A DNA stretch of 64,000 nt from Eubacterium sp. ER2 (GCF_000765215.1 NZ_JPJE01000032.1:62001-126000); one strand, 5' to 3'. Positions 1 to 8,740 are shown, numbered from the stretch's first letter. Notes: generated from the letters alone by a model not told the origin. Translations and numbers: made by a program.

Positions 1-1099
1 TCTTGCTGGACTTGCGGATGTTGGTGCCGTCAAAGCAGGCCGCCTCAAAGAGCATCGTCTTCACATCGTCGGTGATCATGGAGTTCTCGCCGCCCATGAT
101 GCCGGCAATGCCCACGGATTTCTCCCCGTCGCAGATCATCAGCACAGAGGGATCCATCTGCCTCTCCTGTCCATCCAGAGTGGTGAATTTCTCCCCCTCC
201 TCGGCGCGCTTCACAATAATCTCATGTCCGGCAATGGTGTCCAGATCATAGGCGTGCATGGGCTGTCCGTACTCCTCCATCACGTAGTTGGTGATATCCA
301 CCAGGTTGTTGATGGGACGGATACCCACAGAGGCAAGCCTTCTCTGCATCCACTTGGGTGAGGGGCCGATCTTGATATTTTTTACAACTCTGGCGCAGTA
401 TCTGGGACACAGGTCTGTGTCTTTCACGGTCACCTTAATATAGTCGTTCACATCCTCTTCATTTCCGGTCGGTGTCACCTGGGGCGGGCAGAACTTCTTG
501 CGGAAGGTGGCCGCCGCCTCCCTCGCGATACCGATGACACTGTAGCAGTCCACCCGGTTGGATGTGATCTCGTACTCAAAGACCACGTCGTCAAGGCCCA
601 GCAGCTTCACCACATCCGCGCCCACCTCTGTATCCTGGGGCAGGATGTAGATGCCGTTCTCCGGCGCGTCCGGATACATGTCCCGGCTGGAGCCCAGCTC
701 CTCGATGGAGCACATCATACCGTTGCTCTCAATGCCTCTCAGCTTCCCCTTCTTGATCTTGATGCCGCCAGCCACACGGCTTCCCGGCTCGTGGCCTCCC
801 GCCACGCGGCCGCCCGCCAGGACAACAGGCACCTTGTCCCCCTCGTGAACGTTGGGCGCGCCTGTCACGATCTGTATAGACTCCGCGCCCACATTCACCT
901 GACACACGATCAGCTTGTCCGCGTCCGGATGCTTCTCGATCTTATCGATCTGGCCCACCACGATCCTGTCCAGATCCGCGTCCAGCTTCTCATAATTCTC
1001 TACCTTTGTCCCGGAAAGGGTCATGGCGTCCGTGTACTCCTGCGCAGTGACATCCAGATCCGGCACATATGCTTTTATCCATGATAATGATGTATTCAT
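1..1099 (-). CDS. pheT: Phenylalanine--tRNA ligase beta subunit, 3' end cut by window edge
   Basis: Beta chain of the alpha2-beta2 phenylalanyl-tRNA synthetase, which charges tRNA-Phe in the cytoplasm. The visible 366 codons start at an ATG at 1099, six bases after an AGGAG. They hold the N-terminal region, then a tRNA-binding (EMAP/Arc1p-like) domain at about residues 40-155 with HPDADKL and VTGAPNV motifs, and then the beginning of the B3/B4 editing region, with INNLVDITNY and QPMHAYD. The family is about 800 residues long, so roughly half is missing off the left edge. It follows pheS by 102 bases on the same strand with no terminator between, which gives the usual pheST operon under one T-box. 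The assignment is firm. Confidence 0.97.
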   Translation of the reverse strand, partial: MNTSLSWIKAYVPDLDVTAQEYTDAMTLSGTKVENYEKLDADLDRIVVGQIDKIEKHPDADKLIVCQVNVGAESIQIVTGAPNVHEGDKVPVVLAGGRVAGGHEPGSRVAGGIKIKKGKLRGIESNGMMCSIEELGSSRDMYPDAPENGIYILPQDTEVGADVVKLLGLDDVVFEYEITSNRVDCYSVIGIAREAAATFRKKFCPPQVTPTGNEEDVNDYIKVTVKDTDLCPRYCARVVKNIKIGPSPKWMQRRLASVGIRPINNLVDITNYVMEEYGQPMHAYDLDTIAGHEIIVKRAEEGEKFTTLDGQERQMDPSVLMICDGEKSVGIAGIMGGENSMITDDVKTMLFEAACFDGTNIRKSSK

Positions 1100-1201
1100 T
1101 GTATTCTCCTTTACGTTAATAGTTTAACAGGGGACGTAACACTTTTAAAAAGTATTACGTCTGAAATTACACTAACTGGTGTACTATTGTGTGTATTGTG
1201 T

Positions 1202-2221
1202 CTAAAACTGCTTCAGGAACCGGATATCGTTCTCGTACAGAAGCCGCATGTCATCGATCTCATACTTCAGAAGGGCAATTCGCTCCAGGCCGACACCAAA
1301 GGCGAAGCCTGTGTACTCATCCGGGTCAATGCCGCACATCTCGAACACATGGGGATGCACCATACCACAGCCGAGGATCTCGATCCAGCCGGAGCCCTTG
1401 CAGAAGCGGCAGCCCTTTCCGCCGCACTTGAAGCAGGTCACGTCCATCTCGGCGCTGGGCTCCGTAAAGGGGAAGTGATGGGGACGGAATTTCGTCTTTG
1501 TCTCCGGCCCGAACAGCTCCTTTGCGAAGACTTCCAGGGTTCCCTTCAGGTCAGAGAAGGAAATCTTCTTGTCCACCACAAGTCCCTCGATCTGGTGGAA
1601 GGAAGGAGAGTGGGTGGCATCCACCTCATCGGAGCGGAACACGCGTCCCGGCGCGATCATACGGATGGGGAGCTTTCCCTGCTCCATGATGCGGGCCTGC
1701 ACAGGGGATGTCTGTGTCCGAAGCACAATATCCTTGTTGATGTAGAAGGTGTCCTGCTCATCCTTGGCCGGATGGTCGGCGGGGATATTCAGCTTCTCAA
1801 AGTTGTAGAGGTCGTACTCGATCTCCGGGCCCTCCACCACCTCGTAGCCCATACCGATGAAAATGCGCTCCACCTCGTTCAGGGCGATAGTGTTGGGATG
1901 GCTGTGTCCCACCATATTTTTCTTCGAGGGAAGTGTGACGTCGATGACCTCCTGCTTCAGTCTCTCCTCCCGGATCTTCCTCTCCATATTCTTCTTTGTC
2001 TCCTCCAGGAGCTCCTCAATGGCCGCTCTCGTCTCGTTGACCATCTGTCCTACCTTGGGGCGCTCCTCCGGTGCCACGTCCTTCATAGCCTTCAGAACTG
2101 CGGTCAGCTCTCCTTTTTTGCCCAGGAACTTCACCCGCACTTCGTTGAGCTTTTCAGGCACATCGGAAGCTTCAATCTGACGGATCGCCTCTTCTTTAAT
2201 GCTTTGTAATTTCTCTTTCAT
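1202..2221 (-). CDS. pheS: Phenylalanine--tRNA ligase alpha subunit
   Basis: Catalytic alpha chain of phenylalanyl-tRNA synthetase (class II). The 339-residue length is normal. The N-terminal coiled-coil arm is followed by the class II core with [10 protein letters not shown] and FHQIEG (motif 2) and [12 protein letters not shown] (motif 3) near the C-terminus. A cysteine-rich insert with the pattern CFKCGGKGC and CKGSGW lies before motif 3. Two ATGs sit side by side at 2224 and 2221; the second is seven bases from the AGGAG and was chosen. A longer in-frame extension to 2299 would run into the T-box terminator and is rejected. Expression is probably controlled by the phenylalanine T-box upstream. 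Confidence 0.97.
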   Translation of the reverse strand: MKEKLQSIKEEAIRQIEASDVPEKLNEVRVKFLGKKGELTAVLKAMKDVAPEERPKVGQMVNETRAAIEELLEETKKNMERKIREERLKQEVIDVTLPSKKNMVGHSHPNTIALNEVERIFIGMGYEVVEGPEIEYDLYNFEKLNIPADHPAKDEQDTFYINKDIVLRTQTSPVQARIMEQGKLPIRMIAPGRVFRSDEVDATHSPSFHQIEGLVVDKKISFSDLKGTLEVFAKELFGPETKTKFRPHHFPFTEPSAEMDVTCFKCGGKGCRFCKGSGWIEILGCGMVHPHVFEMCGIDPDEYTGFAFGVGLERIALLKYEIDDMRLLYENDIRFLKQF

Positions 2222-2304
2222 CATTTTTCTCCTTTTCTTTATGAAATGTAACACAGGGACGTTTTGATCGAATGGAGGACTCGGTTCTCCGTTCAACATT
2301 CAAT

Positions 2305-2336
2305 AAAAAAAGCCTCATCCCTGAAAAGGGACGAGA
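2305..2336 (-). terminator. T-box intrinsic terminator
   Basis: On the minus strand the arms CTCGTCCC and GGGATGAG (2335-2314, one G-U pair) flank a TTTTCA loop and are followed by a run of seven T. This is the terminator half of the T-box switch. Confidence 0.9.
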
Positions 2337-2584
2337 CATACAAACCCGCGGTACCACCCTGCTTCCCGCTGCGCTTTGCGCGGCGGACTCTCAGACATGC
2401 GTAACGTGCACAAAGACGGCACACCCTACTGGCCGATCAGACAGCCCTGTTCAGATGCGCGGCTCACGTGGGAAATTCGATCCTCATCTGAACCCGGGGA
2501 AACTTTCAGCCAGCGATCTCCCCTCTCTGCCGGAAAATGAGTCTCTACTTGCACGGTCAAAGCCTTTCTGATATTTCAATCGCT
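2305..2584 (-). promoter_or_regulatory. T-box leader (tRNA-Phe sensing) of pheST
   Basis: A leader of about 280 bases between the promoter and pheS carries the T-box hallmark GGGTGGTACCGCGG at 2359-2346. Stem I elements include GCTGGCTGAAAG around 2514-2503. A TTC phenylalanine codon at 2474-2472 is a plausible specifier, though its exact place in the specifier loop was not folded. An intrinsic terminator follows at 2336-2305. In this class, uncharged tRNA-Phe pairs with the specifier and the T-box bulge, which stabilises the antiterminator and lets pheST be transcribed. Confidence 0.95.
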
Positions 2585-2590
2585 TTTTTC

Positions 2591-2618
2591 ATTTTAACAC
2601 AAGAAAACGGGATGTCAA
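2591..2618 (-). promoter_or_regulatory. Promoter of the pheST T-box transcript
   Basis: TTGACA at 2618-2613 and TAAAAT at 2596-2591 are separated by 16 bases, a good sigma-A type promoter. Predicted initiation near 2584 fits the start of the T-box leader. Confidence 0.75.
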
Positions 2619-2656
2619 GGAAAACCCTGCCCGCAGGCGGACATTTTTCCCTTGCG

Positions 2657-3475
2657 TCAGGAAAACATTTTGTCAGCTGTCAGCTTGTTCAGCTCACCTC
2701 CCAGCAGGATACTGTACATACAGCAGTAGAGCCAGAGCATGATCAGCACAATGGTTGTGAGGCTCCCGTACATATCTGAAAACCCCTGGAAAATATCCAC
2801 ATACACGGAGAACACCCAGGAGATAACCATCCAGGCCAGGGCTGTAAACACAGATCCCGGGATCTGCCTGCGGAAGGTATCCTTCCGGTTGGGGAGGAAC
2901 TTGTAGATAAGCAGGGAAAATCCCATCATCACCACCGGCGTGATGACGGTCCGCCGCTGGATCAGCCAGTCCGCCACCGGCTTCAGGAATTTCACGTGGC
3001 TCGTGATAAAAATGTTCAGCGTGTTTCCAAAGACAGAGACCACAAGAAGCAAAAGGATGACCACGATAAAGAGCACCGTGTAGATGGTGGACCGTATCCG
3101 CAGGAAAACATAGTTTCTCGTCTCATGACAGCCGTAAATGCAGTTCAGTCCGCCTGTCATGGCCAGCACGCCCTTGCCCGCAGACCAGAGTGCCACCAAC
3201 GCGGTCACAGGGATGATGCCCATGGACTGATTGTAGACCTGATTGACAATAGAGACGATCAGGGAGTCCACAGAGGAGGGAAACACCTGCACCACCGCGG
3301 TCATCACATCTGCCTTTGTGACCGGCGTATACTGCACCAGAGTCAAAAGCAGCAGGATGATGGGGATCATACAGAGCATAAAAAAATAAGCCGTCTGGGC
3401 AGCGTAAGCCCCCACATGGTCTTTTCCCACTTCCTCGGACACATCTATCGCTTTCTGAAAAATCTTCCTGATCAT
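2657..3475 (-). CDS. YihY/BrkB-family inner membrane protein
   Basis: A 272-residue polytopic membrane protein of the YihY/virulence factor BrkB family (UPF0761). About six hydrophobic segments are visible, beginning with AYFFMLCMIPIILLLLTLV at residues 29-47. The family signature region GIIPVTALVALWSAGKG lies in the middle, and a basic cytosolic loop (PNRKDTFRRQ) precedes the last pair of segments. The start has a GGGGGAGG ribosome-binding site. Function is unproven for the family: it was once linked to RNase BN and complement resistance, but neither holds generally. It sits alone between the pheST promoter and spoIID. The family call is firm; the role is unknown. Confidence 0.88.
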   Translation of the reverse strand: MIRKIFQKAIDVSEEVGKDHVGAYAAQTAYFFMLCMIPIILLLLTLVQYTPVTKADVMTAVVQVFPSSVDSLIVSIVNQVYNQSMGIIPVTALVALWSAGKGVLAMTGGLNCIYGCHETRNYVFLRIRSTIYTVLFIVVILLLLVVSVFGNTLNIFITSHVKFLKPVADWLIQRRTVITPVVMMGFSLLIYKFLPNRKDTFRRQIPGSVFTALAWMVISWVFSVYVDIFQGFSDMYGSLTTIVLIMLWLYCCMYSILLGGELNKLTADKMFS

Positions 3476-3597
3476 AGTCCTCCCCCGCTGTCATTTTTCA
3501 GGCAGGCAGCGGCTCACCCGCCATTTTTATAGAGAAATCATACCATCTGCCCGCAAAATATTCAAGCTGATTTCTCCGCCGTTCCTCTGTCCATCCC

Positions 3598-4932
3598 TCA
3601 TCCGATCTCCACATCCCGGTAGAACAGCTGCAGGATTTCCCTGTAATCCGCCCCCTGCTTTGCCATCTCATTGGCCCCGTTCTGGCTCATGCCGATGCCG
3701 TGGCCGAAGCCCCCTCCGCTGATAACAAAGGTGTCGCCGCTCCTCTCTATGGTAAAAAATGCGCTGGGCAGAAGGGACGTACTCTGGCTGGTGCTGCCAT
3801 CATTTTTCGTGATGGTGTAGCCGCTCCCGCCCAGGGCCGCGCGTATCTTGTTCTCCGTGTCCACCGTGACGCTGCCCGCGTCCCCGGAGGCCACGATCTG
3901 CAGGGCCACATCTCCGGGCCCCCGCTTTGTCACCTCCACGCCAGAGAGGGTACCCACATTCACCCCTGTATTTGTGCTGACAAGAGCGGACAGGGTCTGG
4001 ACCGGTACCTGGGCCGTCCATCTGTACCAGGGCAGATCCTTCTCATAATCCCCGTTGTCCCCACAGACATTCACGCTCTGCAGGTATCCGCCTCCCTCCC
4101 CGGGGTCTGTTCCCCAGGCCTCCAGACTGGTGGTCCTGCCGCAGGAGGTTGAATAATAGTATGTGGTGGCGATCTCCCCTTTATACCTGACAACCTGTCC
4201 CTCCGTCTCAGTCACGGCCCGAGTGCTGCTCTCCTGCCTTTCACTGTTGTTGTACACCTGAAAATCCGTGCTGTCGTTGACATGGGCCTCATACTCCGGA
4301 TAGCCGTAGGAGGTCATCTGCCGGAAGGCGTAGCTCCTGGCGCACACCGCCTGGGCCTTCAGGGCCTCCAGCTCGTAGGAGGCGGGCATCTCGCTTGGCA
4401 CCACGCCGCACAGGTAAGTCTCCACGGGAAGCTCATTGATTACCGCTATACCGCCGGAGGCCGCCCGCAGCTCCAGGGCCCCGCTGTAGGAGGGGACACC
4501 GCAGCCCCTCTCTACGCTCTCCAGCCTGATCTGCCCTCCCTGGCCCAGAGACTCGATCCGTATATTCCCTTTCTGGAACCGGGCATCGTCCGGGAGGATC
4601 TGATATGTATCCGCCTTGTTCCACTCAATACTCTCCCCTGCGCAGCTCACCCGCAGTCCCGCGTCCGAGGAGACTCTCACTTCACTGTGGATCTCGCCGC
4701 CATAGCCCGTTGTCATGAGGAGCACCCGGATCGTGCTCCCGGAGGTAGGCTCCGGCAGCTCTCCCTCCGGCACGTCCAGCCTGCTCTCCGTGTCCGTGCC
4801 TCCAAAGCCCCCCTCCTCCCGGGAAATCATGTGGACGATCCCGGTTATGAAAAGCAGCCAGATGAAAATGGCTGCTACATATCTTCCATAAACATTTCTC
4901 TTTCTTCTTTTTCTGAATGATGTTCTTCTCAA
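3598..4932 (-). CDS. spoIID: SpoIID/LytB-domain protein (sporulation peptidoglycan hydrolase type)
   Basis: About 444 residues. A basic N-terminus (RKRRKR) precedes one membrane anchor (AAIFIWLLFITGIVHMI), then a long extracellular part with the SpoIID domain: NELPVETYLCGVVPSEMP, LKAQAVCARSYA with the conserved glutamate, and the C-terminal GGGFGHGIGMSQNGA motif. SpoIID is a lytic transglycosylase needed for engulfment in sporulation; other SpoIID-domain proteins act in wall remodelling. An in-frame ATG exists at 5004, but it lies inside the terminator of the upstream small RNA and has no ribosome-binding site. A TTG at 4932 preceded by AAAAAGGGA is therefore preferred, and the start remains uncertain. 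Confidence 0.85.
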   Translation of the reverse strand: MRRTSFRKRRKRNVYGRYVAAIFIWLLFITGIVHMISREEGGFGGTDTESRLDVPEGELPEPTSGSTIRVLLMTTGYGGEIHSEVRVSSDAGLRVSCAGESIEWNKADTYQILPDDARFQKGNIRIESLGQGGQIRLESVERGCGVPSYSGALELRAASGGIAVINELPVETYLCGVVPSEMPASYELEALKAQAVCARSYAFRQMTSYGYPEYEAHVNDSTDFQVYNNSERQESSTRAVTETEGQVVRYKGEIATTYYYSTSCGRTTSLEAWGTDPGEGGGYLQSVNVCGDNGDYEKDLPWYRWTAQVPVQTLSALVSTNTGVNVGTLSGVEVTKRGPGDVALQIVASGDAGSVTVDTENKIRAALGGSGYTITKNDGSTSQSTSLLPSAFFTIERSGDTFVISGGGFGHGIGMSQNGANEMAKQGADYREILQLFYRDVEIG

Positions 4933-4968
4933 AGCTGTCCCTTTTTGCACCTTTTTCTTAAATGTATG

Positions 4969-4997
4969 AAAAAAGACAGCTGCATATACGCAGCTGC
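4969..4997 (-). terminator. Intrinsic terminator of the small RNA
   Basis: The minus strand shows GCAGCTGC, a GTATAT loop, GCAGCTGT and then C plus six T. It ends the probable 6S RNA and overlaps the upstream part of the open frame of spoIID. Confidence 0.8.
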
Positions 4998-5195
4998 CTT
5001 TCATCTTTTGTACATCCCCAAAATGCCGGTTCCTGTATTTTGACTCCTAGCCGCAGCCAGGTGGGCGTCCGCATCTGTTTTTCTGTCTTCCACTGCTAGT
5101 ACGGAGGCCTGACATATTACAGAGATAATAAGAGTCCCGTTTAAAGTTTTGTAGGTTCAAAATTACAGGAATTGTCGAGCATCCCAGGTTTCCTA
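4969..5195 (-). ncRNA. ssrS: Probable 6S RNA (regulator of RNA polymerase)
   Basis: A free-standing transcription unit of about 185-225 bases with its own promoter and terminator and no convincing reading frame. The ends pair over a long stem: 5171-5157 against 5043-5030 (14 pairs, one bulge), extended outward by 5184-5180 with 5026-5022. An apical stem joins GTCAGG near 5114 to CCTGGC near 5057, leaving a large unpaired middle. This long rod with a central bubble is the 6S RNA shape, and the CGCCCACCTGG segment in the 3' half resembles what I remember of 6S RNAs. 6S RNA binds the housekeeping RNA polymerase holoenzyme in slow growth. The identity is inferred from shape, size and isolation; another structured RNA is possible. 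Confidence 0.62.
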
Positions 5196-5200
5196 AAGAC

Positions 5201-5229
5201 ATTATACTCTATTGTCTCCATCTTTTCAA
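5201..5229 (-). promoter_or_regulatory. Promoter of the probable 6S RNA
   Basis: TTGAAA at 5229-5224 and a consensus TATAAT at 5206-5201 with a 17-base spacer, on the minus strand. This is among the strongest promoters in the window and starts the RNA near 5195. Confidence 0.8.
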
Positions 5230-5260
5230 CTAAAATATACTTCCTGTATTTACCTGTTCT

Positions 5261-6175
5261 TTACACGAATTTTTCTTTTCCGTCCTCCGTCCGCAAAAAA
5301 GCAGCCCAGATCACGAAACAGTCGTCCTCCCTGCAGGCGCCAATCTGCCCGCCCATCTGCTCTGTCAGAGTCCGGGCGATGGACAGCCCCAGGCCAGTGC
5401 TCCCGCTGCCGTTTTCCACCGTATAGAACCTTTCAAAGAGCCTGGCCGCCTCCACCTCGTCAAGTCCTGACGCGTGGTTGGCAAAGGTAATTCGACCGTC
5501 CGGATGCAGGGTGATCTTCAGGTCTCCGTCGCTGTACTTCACGGCGTTGCTGATAATATTGCCGAAGATCCGCAAAAGTCCATCCCGGTTGGCATACACA
5601 AAGACCTCTTCCTCCGGCATACGTATATCCGGCGTGATCCCTTTTTCCTTCAGGACTCCGTAAAATCCGGCAGCGCTCTCGGCCAGGACAGCTCCCAGGG
5701 AAATCCTCTCCCGCTCCCTGTACTTTTCCGTGGAGACAATGACGGAGTACTGGAACAGCTCCTCCGTCAGCTTTGTCATAGCCTGGATGCGGTTTTTCAT
5801 GACGTCCAGATACTCCCGCACTTCCGGAGAGACCTGCTCCCTGTCCAGCAGCTGCATGTAGCCGCAAAGGGCGGTGAGCGGCGTGCGCAGGTCGTGTGAA
5901 ATGTTGGTAACCGCCTTTTTCAGCTCCGCGTCCCCCTGCTCGTACCGCAGCCTCGCCTGACGCAGATCCTTCATCTGCCTGTCCAGCTCCGCGGCAAGAG
6001 CCCGCATCCTCCCGTCCATGGCGCCGATATCAATCCCCACGTTAGTGTCCTCCGCAAGACGCGCTCCGCACTGGAGACGCAGCTCATCTGCCCCTCTTCT
6101 CATGGAAACTATTTTTATCCCCAGTCCCGCGCAGACCAGCAGGAGCAGGCAGCAGACGCCTCCCAGCAGATACAT
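5261..6175 (-). CDS. Sensor histidine kinase of a two-component/ABC module
   Basis: A 304-residue membrane kinase. One N-terminal membrane helix (residues 2-22) is followed by a short linker, a dimerisation domain with the phospho-acceptor H94 in NISHDLRTPLTA, and an ATP-binding domain with an N box (NIISNAVKY) and a GSTGLGLSIART glycine loop. There is almost no extracellular sensor region, as in intramembrane-sensing kinases that work with peptide-antibiotic ABC transporters. It is last in a minus-strand run after an ATPase and permease; the cognate regulator at 8048-8740 is upstream. The kinase assignment is firm; the signal is inferred only from context. Confidence 0.92.
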   Translation of the reverse strand: MYLLGGVCCLLLLVCAGLGIKIVSMRRGADELRLQCGARLAEDTNVGIDIGAMDGRMRALAAELDRQMKDLRQARLRYEQGDAELKKAVTNISHDLRTPLTALCGYMQLLDREQVSPEVREYLDVMKNRIQAMTKLTEELFQYSVIVSTEKYRERERISLGAVLAESAAGFYGVLKEKGITPDIRMPEEEVFVYANRDGLLRIFGNIISNAVKYSDGDLKITLHPDGRITFANHASGLDEVEAARLFERFYTVENGSGSTGLGLSIARTLTEQMGGQIGACREDDCFVIWAAFLRTEDGKEKFV

Positions 6176-6188
6176 ACTTCTTCCTCCT

Positions 6189-7031
6189 CTACTTCAGATC
6201 CTTTCTCCGGAAGCCGAGCAGCCCGGCCGCTGTACTGAAACCCCCGACGATTACGGAGTACAGGCCCAAAAGGGCGGGATGAGCCGAGTTCAGTCCCGCA
6301 ACCACATATCCCTGGGCCATGGGGATAAACTCTGTGAGAAACTCATAAATCTTCCTCTCTTGTCCTGTCAGATATCTCTCATTTCGGACTGTCTCCATGA
6401 TGAAGCTCCCGTCCGCCGCCTTTGTGGCGGCATCATAGAATTCCGGTGCGGAGAGCGCGTTCATCAGGTAGGTGCTGTACATGAGCAGAGCAAAGGTCAC
6501 CACCTGGCAGAGCACTGCCACCGCTGCCCTGTTCTGGCAGAGCATGGAGACCATGGTATAAATGGCAACCTCACAGCAAATGAGGAGCGCCCCCACCAGG
6601 GTGTAGGTTCCGACCGGTCTGAGGAATGCTGTTTTAAACCCGAACATGGGCACTCCCATGATGGTAGCTACCGCCATGAATGCAGCCTGCATCAAAAGCC
6701 CTCCCGCCGCGCAGGTCAGATAGCCGGACAGATAGATACCGCTTCTGGAGCACCCTGTCACAAGCTTGTTCCGGATCGTGCCGTCACTGTATTCTGTCCC
6801 GAGAAACAAATTCGTGAACGCTGCCAGGGCAATGCAGAGCATTATATAAGAATTGACGTAGATCCTCGGCAGCGCATACGACATATTCATATCATAGTTT
6901 ACCATGGAGTTATACTGGGCAAGACAGATAGCCGCACTGAACAGCATCACCACCCCTGTAGCGATCCAGAAGACCTTATCCTTCCAGAGCCTGGCGAAAT
7001 CCGCCCGCAGAAGCTTACGCATGGCTCTCAC
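6189..7031 (-). CDS. ABC-2 type transporter permease
   Basis: A 280-residue membrane protein with about six hydrophobic segments, the first at residues 18-38 (VFWIATGVVMLFSAAICLA). A large extracellular loop follows the first helix, and the FLGTEYSDGTIRNKLVTGCSR region is typical of the ABC-2 superfamily. It overlaps the ATPase gene by 17 bases and is followed 13 bases later by the kinase, so the three are probably co-translated. It forms the membrane half of an exporter or immunity transporter; the substrate cannot be read from sequence. Confidence 0.85.
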   Translation of the reverse strand: MRAMRKLLRADFARLWKDKVFWIATGVVMLFSAAICLAQYNSMVNYDMNMSYALPRIYVNSYIMLCIALAAFTNLFLGTEYSDGTIRNKLVTGCSRSGIYLSGYLTCAAGGLLMQAAFMAVATIMGVPMFGFKTAFLRPVGTYTLVGALLICCEVAIYTMVSMLCQNRAAVAVLCQVVTFALLMYSTYLMNALSAPEFYDAATKAADGSFIMETVRNERYLTGQERKIYEFLTEFIPMAQGYVVAGLNSAHPALLGLYSVIVGGFSTAAGLLGFRRKDLK

Positions 7032-7929
7032 CTCCCATCAGGTTGATGTAGTAGCTCTCCAGACTCTCGTCCTTCTCCGTGAGTGCCAGCACTTTGCAGT
7101 CCTCGGTCTCCAGGGCCAGAACCATCTCCGTCACATCCCATTTGCCGAACACATCGGCGCTGTTTTCCGAGGTGACCTTGTACTCCATCTGTCTCTTTTC
7201 CAGCACCCGGACAAGGGCCTGGATGTCCGTCACTTCCACGCGGGTACATTTCCGGCAGCTATCCTCCAGCTCCTTTGCGCTCACCTCCCGGACAATGTGT
7301 CCTGCGTCGATAAAGCCGTAGTGGGTGGCCAGCCTGGACAGCTCGTCCAGAATGTGGCTGGAGATGAGGAAGGTGATCTTTCTCTCCCTGTTCAGCTTTA
7401 AGATCAGCTCCCGTATCTCAATGATCCCCTGGGGATCCAGTCCATTCACCGGCTCGTCCAGCACAAGGAAATCCGGATCCCCGGCCAAAGCCACGGCTAT
7501 GCCCAGCCTCTGCTTCATGCCCAGGGAAAAGTTTTTTGCCTTCTTCTTTCCCGTGTCGCCCAGGCCCACAAGCTCCAGCAGCTCCTTTATCCCCTCAAAG
7601 GAGGGGCGTCCCAGCACCCGGTACTGCTCCTTCAGATTGTCCTCCGCCGTCATGCCGCCATAGATGGAGGGAGTCTCCACCACAGCCCCCATTCGTCTCC
7701 TCTCCCGCGAAAGGTTCCCCTCCGTATTTTTCTTCCCGTACAGTGTGTAGGTGCCGGAAGTGGGTGTCTGCAGGCCGCAGATGAGGCGGATCAGTGTCGT
7801 CTTTCCGGCCCCGTTTCGCCCCACAAAGCCGTAGATGGCTCCCTTTTCCACATGCATGGACAGTCCGCCCAGGGCCTTGAAGCTCCGGTACTGCTTGGTC
7901 AGATTGTCCGTGGTCAGCACATATTCCAT
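7015..7929 (-). CDS. ABC transporter ATP-binding protein (BcrA/antibiotic-immunity type)
   Basis: A 304-residue ATPase with Walker A GRNGAGKTT at about residues 37-45, signature FSLGMKQRLG, Walker B FLVLDEP and the switch region SSHIL. The extra C-terminal part (about 90 residues) is common in BcrA/CcmA-like subunits paired with ABC-2 permeases. The start has AAGGAGG seven bases upstream. It lies downstream of a response-regulator gene with a 118-base gap carrying phased repeats, so induction by that regulator is likely. By analogy the pair may expel or clear a peptide antibiotic; this is inference. Confidence 0.92.
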   Translation of the reverse strand: MEYVLTTDNLTKQYRSFKALGGLSMHVEKGAIYGFVGRNGAGKTTLIRLICGLQTPTSGTYTLYGKKNTEGNLSRERRRMGAVVETPSIYGGMTAEDNLKEQYRVLGRPSFEGIKELLELVGLGDTGKKKAKNFSLGMKQRLGIAVALAGDPDFLVLDEPVNGLDPQGIIEIRELILKLNRERKITFLISSHILDELSRLATHYGFIDAGHIVREVSAKELEDSCRKCTRVEVTDIQALVRVLEKRQMEYKVTSENSADVFGKWDVTEMVLALETEDCKVLALTEKDESLESYYINLMGGESHA

Positions 7930-7957
7930 AAAATTACCTCCTTGTCATCATTCATTC

Positions 7958-7977
7958 CAGAGCTCTTCTGAGCTCTG
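7958..7977 (-). promoter_or_regulatory. Leader hairpin before the ABC operon
   Basis: A perfect 8-bp inverted repeat (CAGAGCTC, loop AGAA, GAGCTCTG) lies in the untranslated leader about 15 bases before the ribosome-binding site. No T run follows, so it is not a terminator; it may stabilise the mRNA. Confidence 0.4.
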
Positions 7978-7982
7978 AACTC

Positions 7983-8051
7983 ATGATAGCACAGGGCCGG
8001 TAAGCTTCCGGTTAAGGAAAGGGTAAAGAAACAGTTAACATTTTCAGTTAA
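7983..8051 (-). promoter_or_regulatory. Putative response-regulator binding repeats and activator-type promoter
   Basis: On the minus strand, TTAACTG, TTAACTG, TTACCC, TTAACC and TTACCGG begin at 8051, 8038, 8026, 8015 and 8003, that is every 11-13 bases, about one helical turn. A TATCAT at 7988-7983 follows ten bases after the last repeat, with no good -35. This is the geometry expected of an OmpR-family activator contacting RNA polymerase. The binding protein is inferred to be the regulator encoded immediately upstream. Confidence 0.55.
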
Positions 8052-8740
8052 CATTCCTCCTGTCCCTGGCGCATCTTAAACCCGATCCCCCACACAGCCT
8101 CAATGTAGTCACAGTCTGTATCCCGCTTCAGCTTTCTGCGCAGATGGCTGATGTGGATCTTTAGGGATCCTTCCGTGCAGTCCGGCGTGTCCAGACTGAT
8201 GGCATCCAGCAGCCGGGCCTTGGTGATCACCTGGGAAGGGCGGGCCATGAGCTGTTTTAAGATGGCAAACTCCGTGGGCGTCAGGTGCAGCAGCTCCTCC
8301 CCCGCCCACACCTTCCAGGCGGCCGTATCCATGCGAAGATCCTCGAACACGAGAATCTGTCCCTGAACGTCTTCCCCGGCCCCGGTACTCTCCGCCTGCC
8401 TCAGCTGCACCGCGATCCTGGCCAGCAGCTCCCGAATATCAAAGGGCTTGGTCACATAGTCCGCCGCCCCGCCAAGAAGAAGATCCACCTTGTTCTCCAC
8501 ATCCGCCTTTGCGCTGACAACGATCACCGGGATCCCCTGGATCCTCTTCAGCACCTCCTCCCCCGCAAGGCCGGGCATCATCAGGTCCAGGAGCACCAGA
8601 TCCGGATTTGTCTTCTCAAGAAGAAGGAGGGCCTCCGTGCCGGAGTAGGCCCGGGCCACCTGATAGCCCTCGCCCTCCAGCGCCCTCCTGAGCATATCTC
8701 CGATATATTCATCATCGTCAATGACCGCGATCAGACTCAT
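8048..8740 (-). CDS. OmpR-family response regulator
   Basis: 230 residues: a receiver domain with the acidic pocket DDD (8-10), phospho-acceptor D52 in LVLLDLMMPG and K103-type KPFDIREL, then a winged-helix domain ending VWGIGFKM. It is the likely partner of the kinase at 5261-6175, which is split from it by the two ABC genes. The start codon overlaps the stop of the upstream VOC gene as ATGA, so the two are probably translationally coupled. It presumably activates the ABC operon through the repeats at 7983-8051. Confidence 0.95.
   Translation of the reverse strand: MSLIAVIDDDEYIGDMLRRALEGEGYQVARAYSGTEALLLLEKTNPDLVLLDLMMPGLAGEEVLKRIQGIPVIVVSAKADVENKVDLLLGGAADYVTKPFDIRELLARIAVQLRQAESTGAGEDVQGQILVFEDLRMDTAAWKVWAGEELLHLTPTEFAILKQLMARPSQVITKARLLDAISLDTPDCTEGSLKIHISHLRRKLKRDTDCDYIEAVWGIGFKMRQGQEEC

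Noticed and set aside
1187-2209. Long plus-strand reading frame opposite pheS
   Set aside because: It mirrors the codon bias of pheS on the other strand, has no ribosome-binding site and a protein unlike any family.
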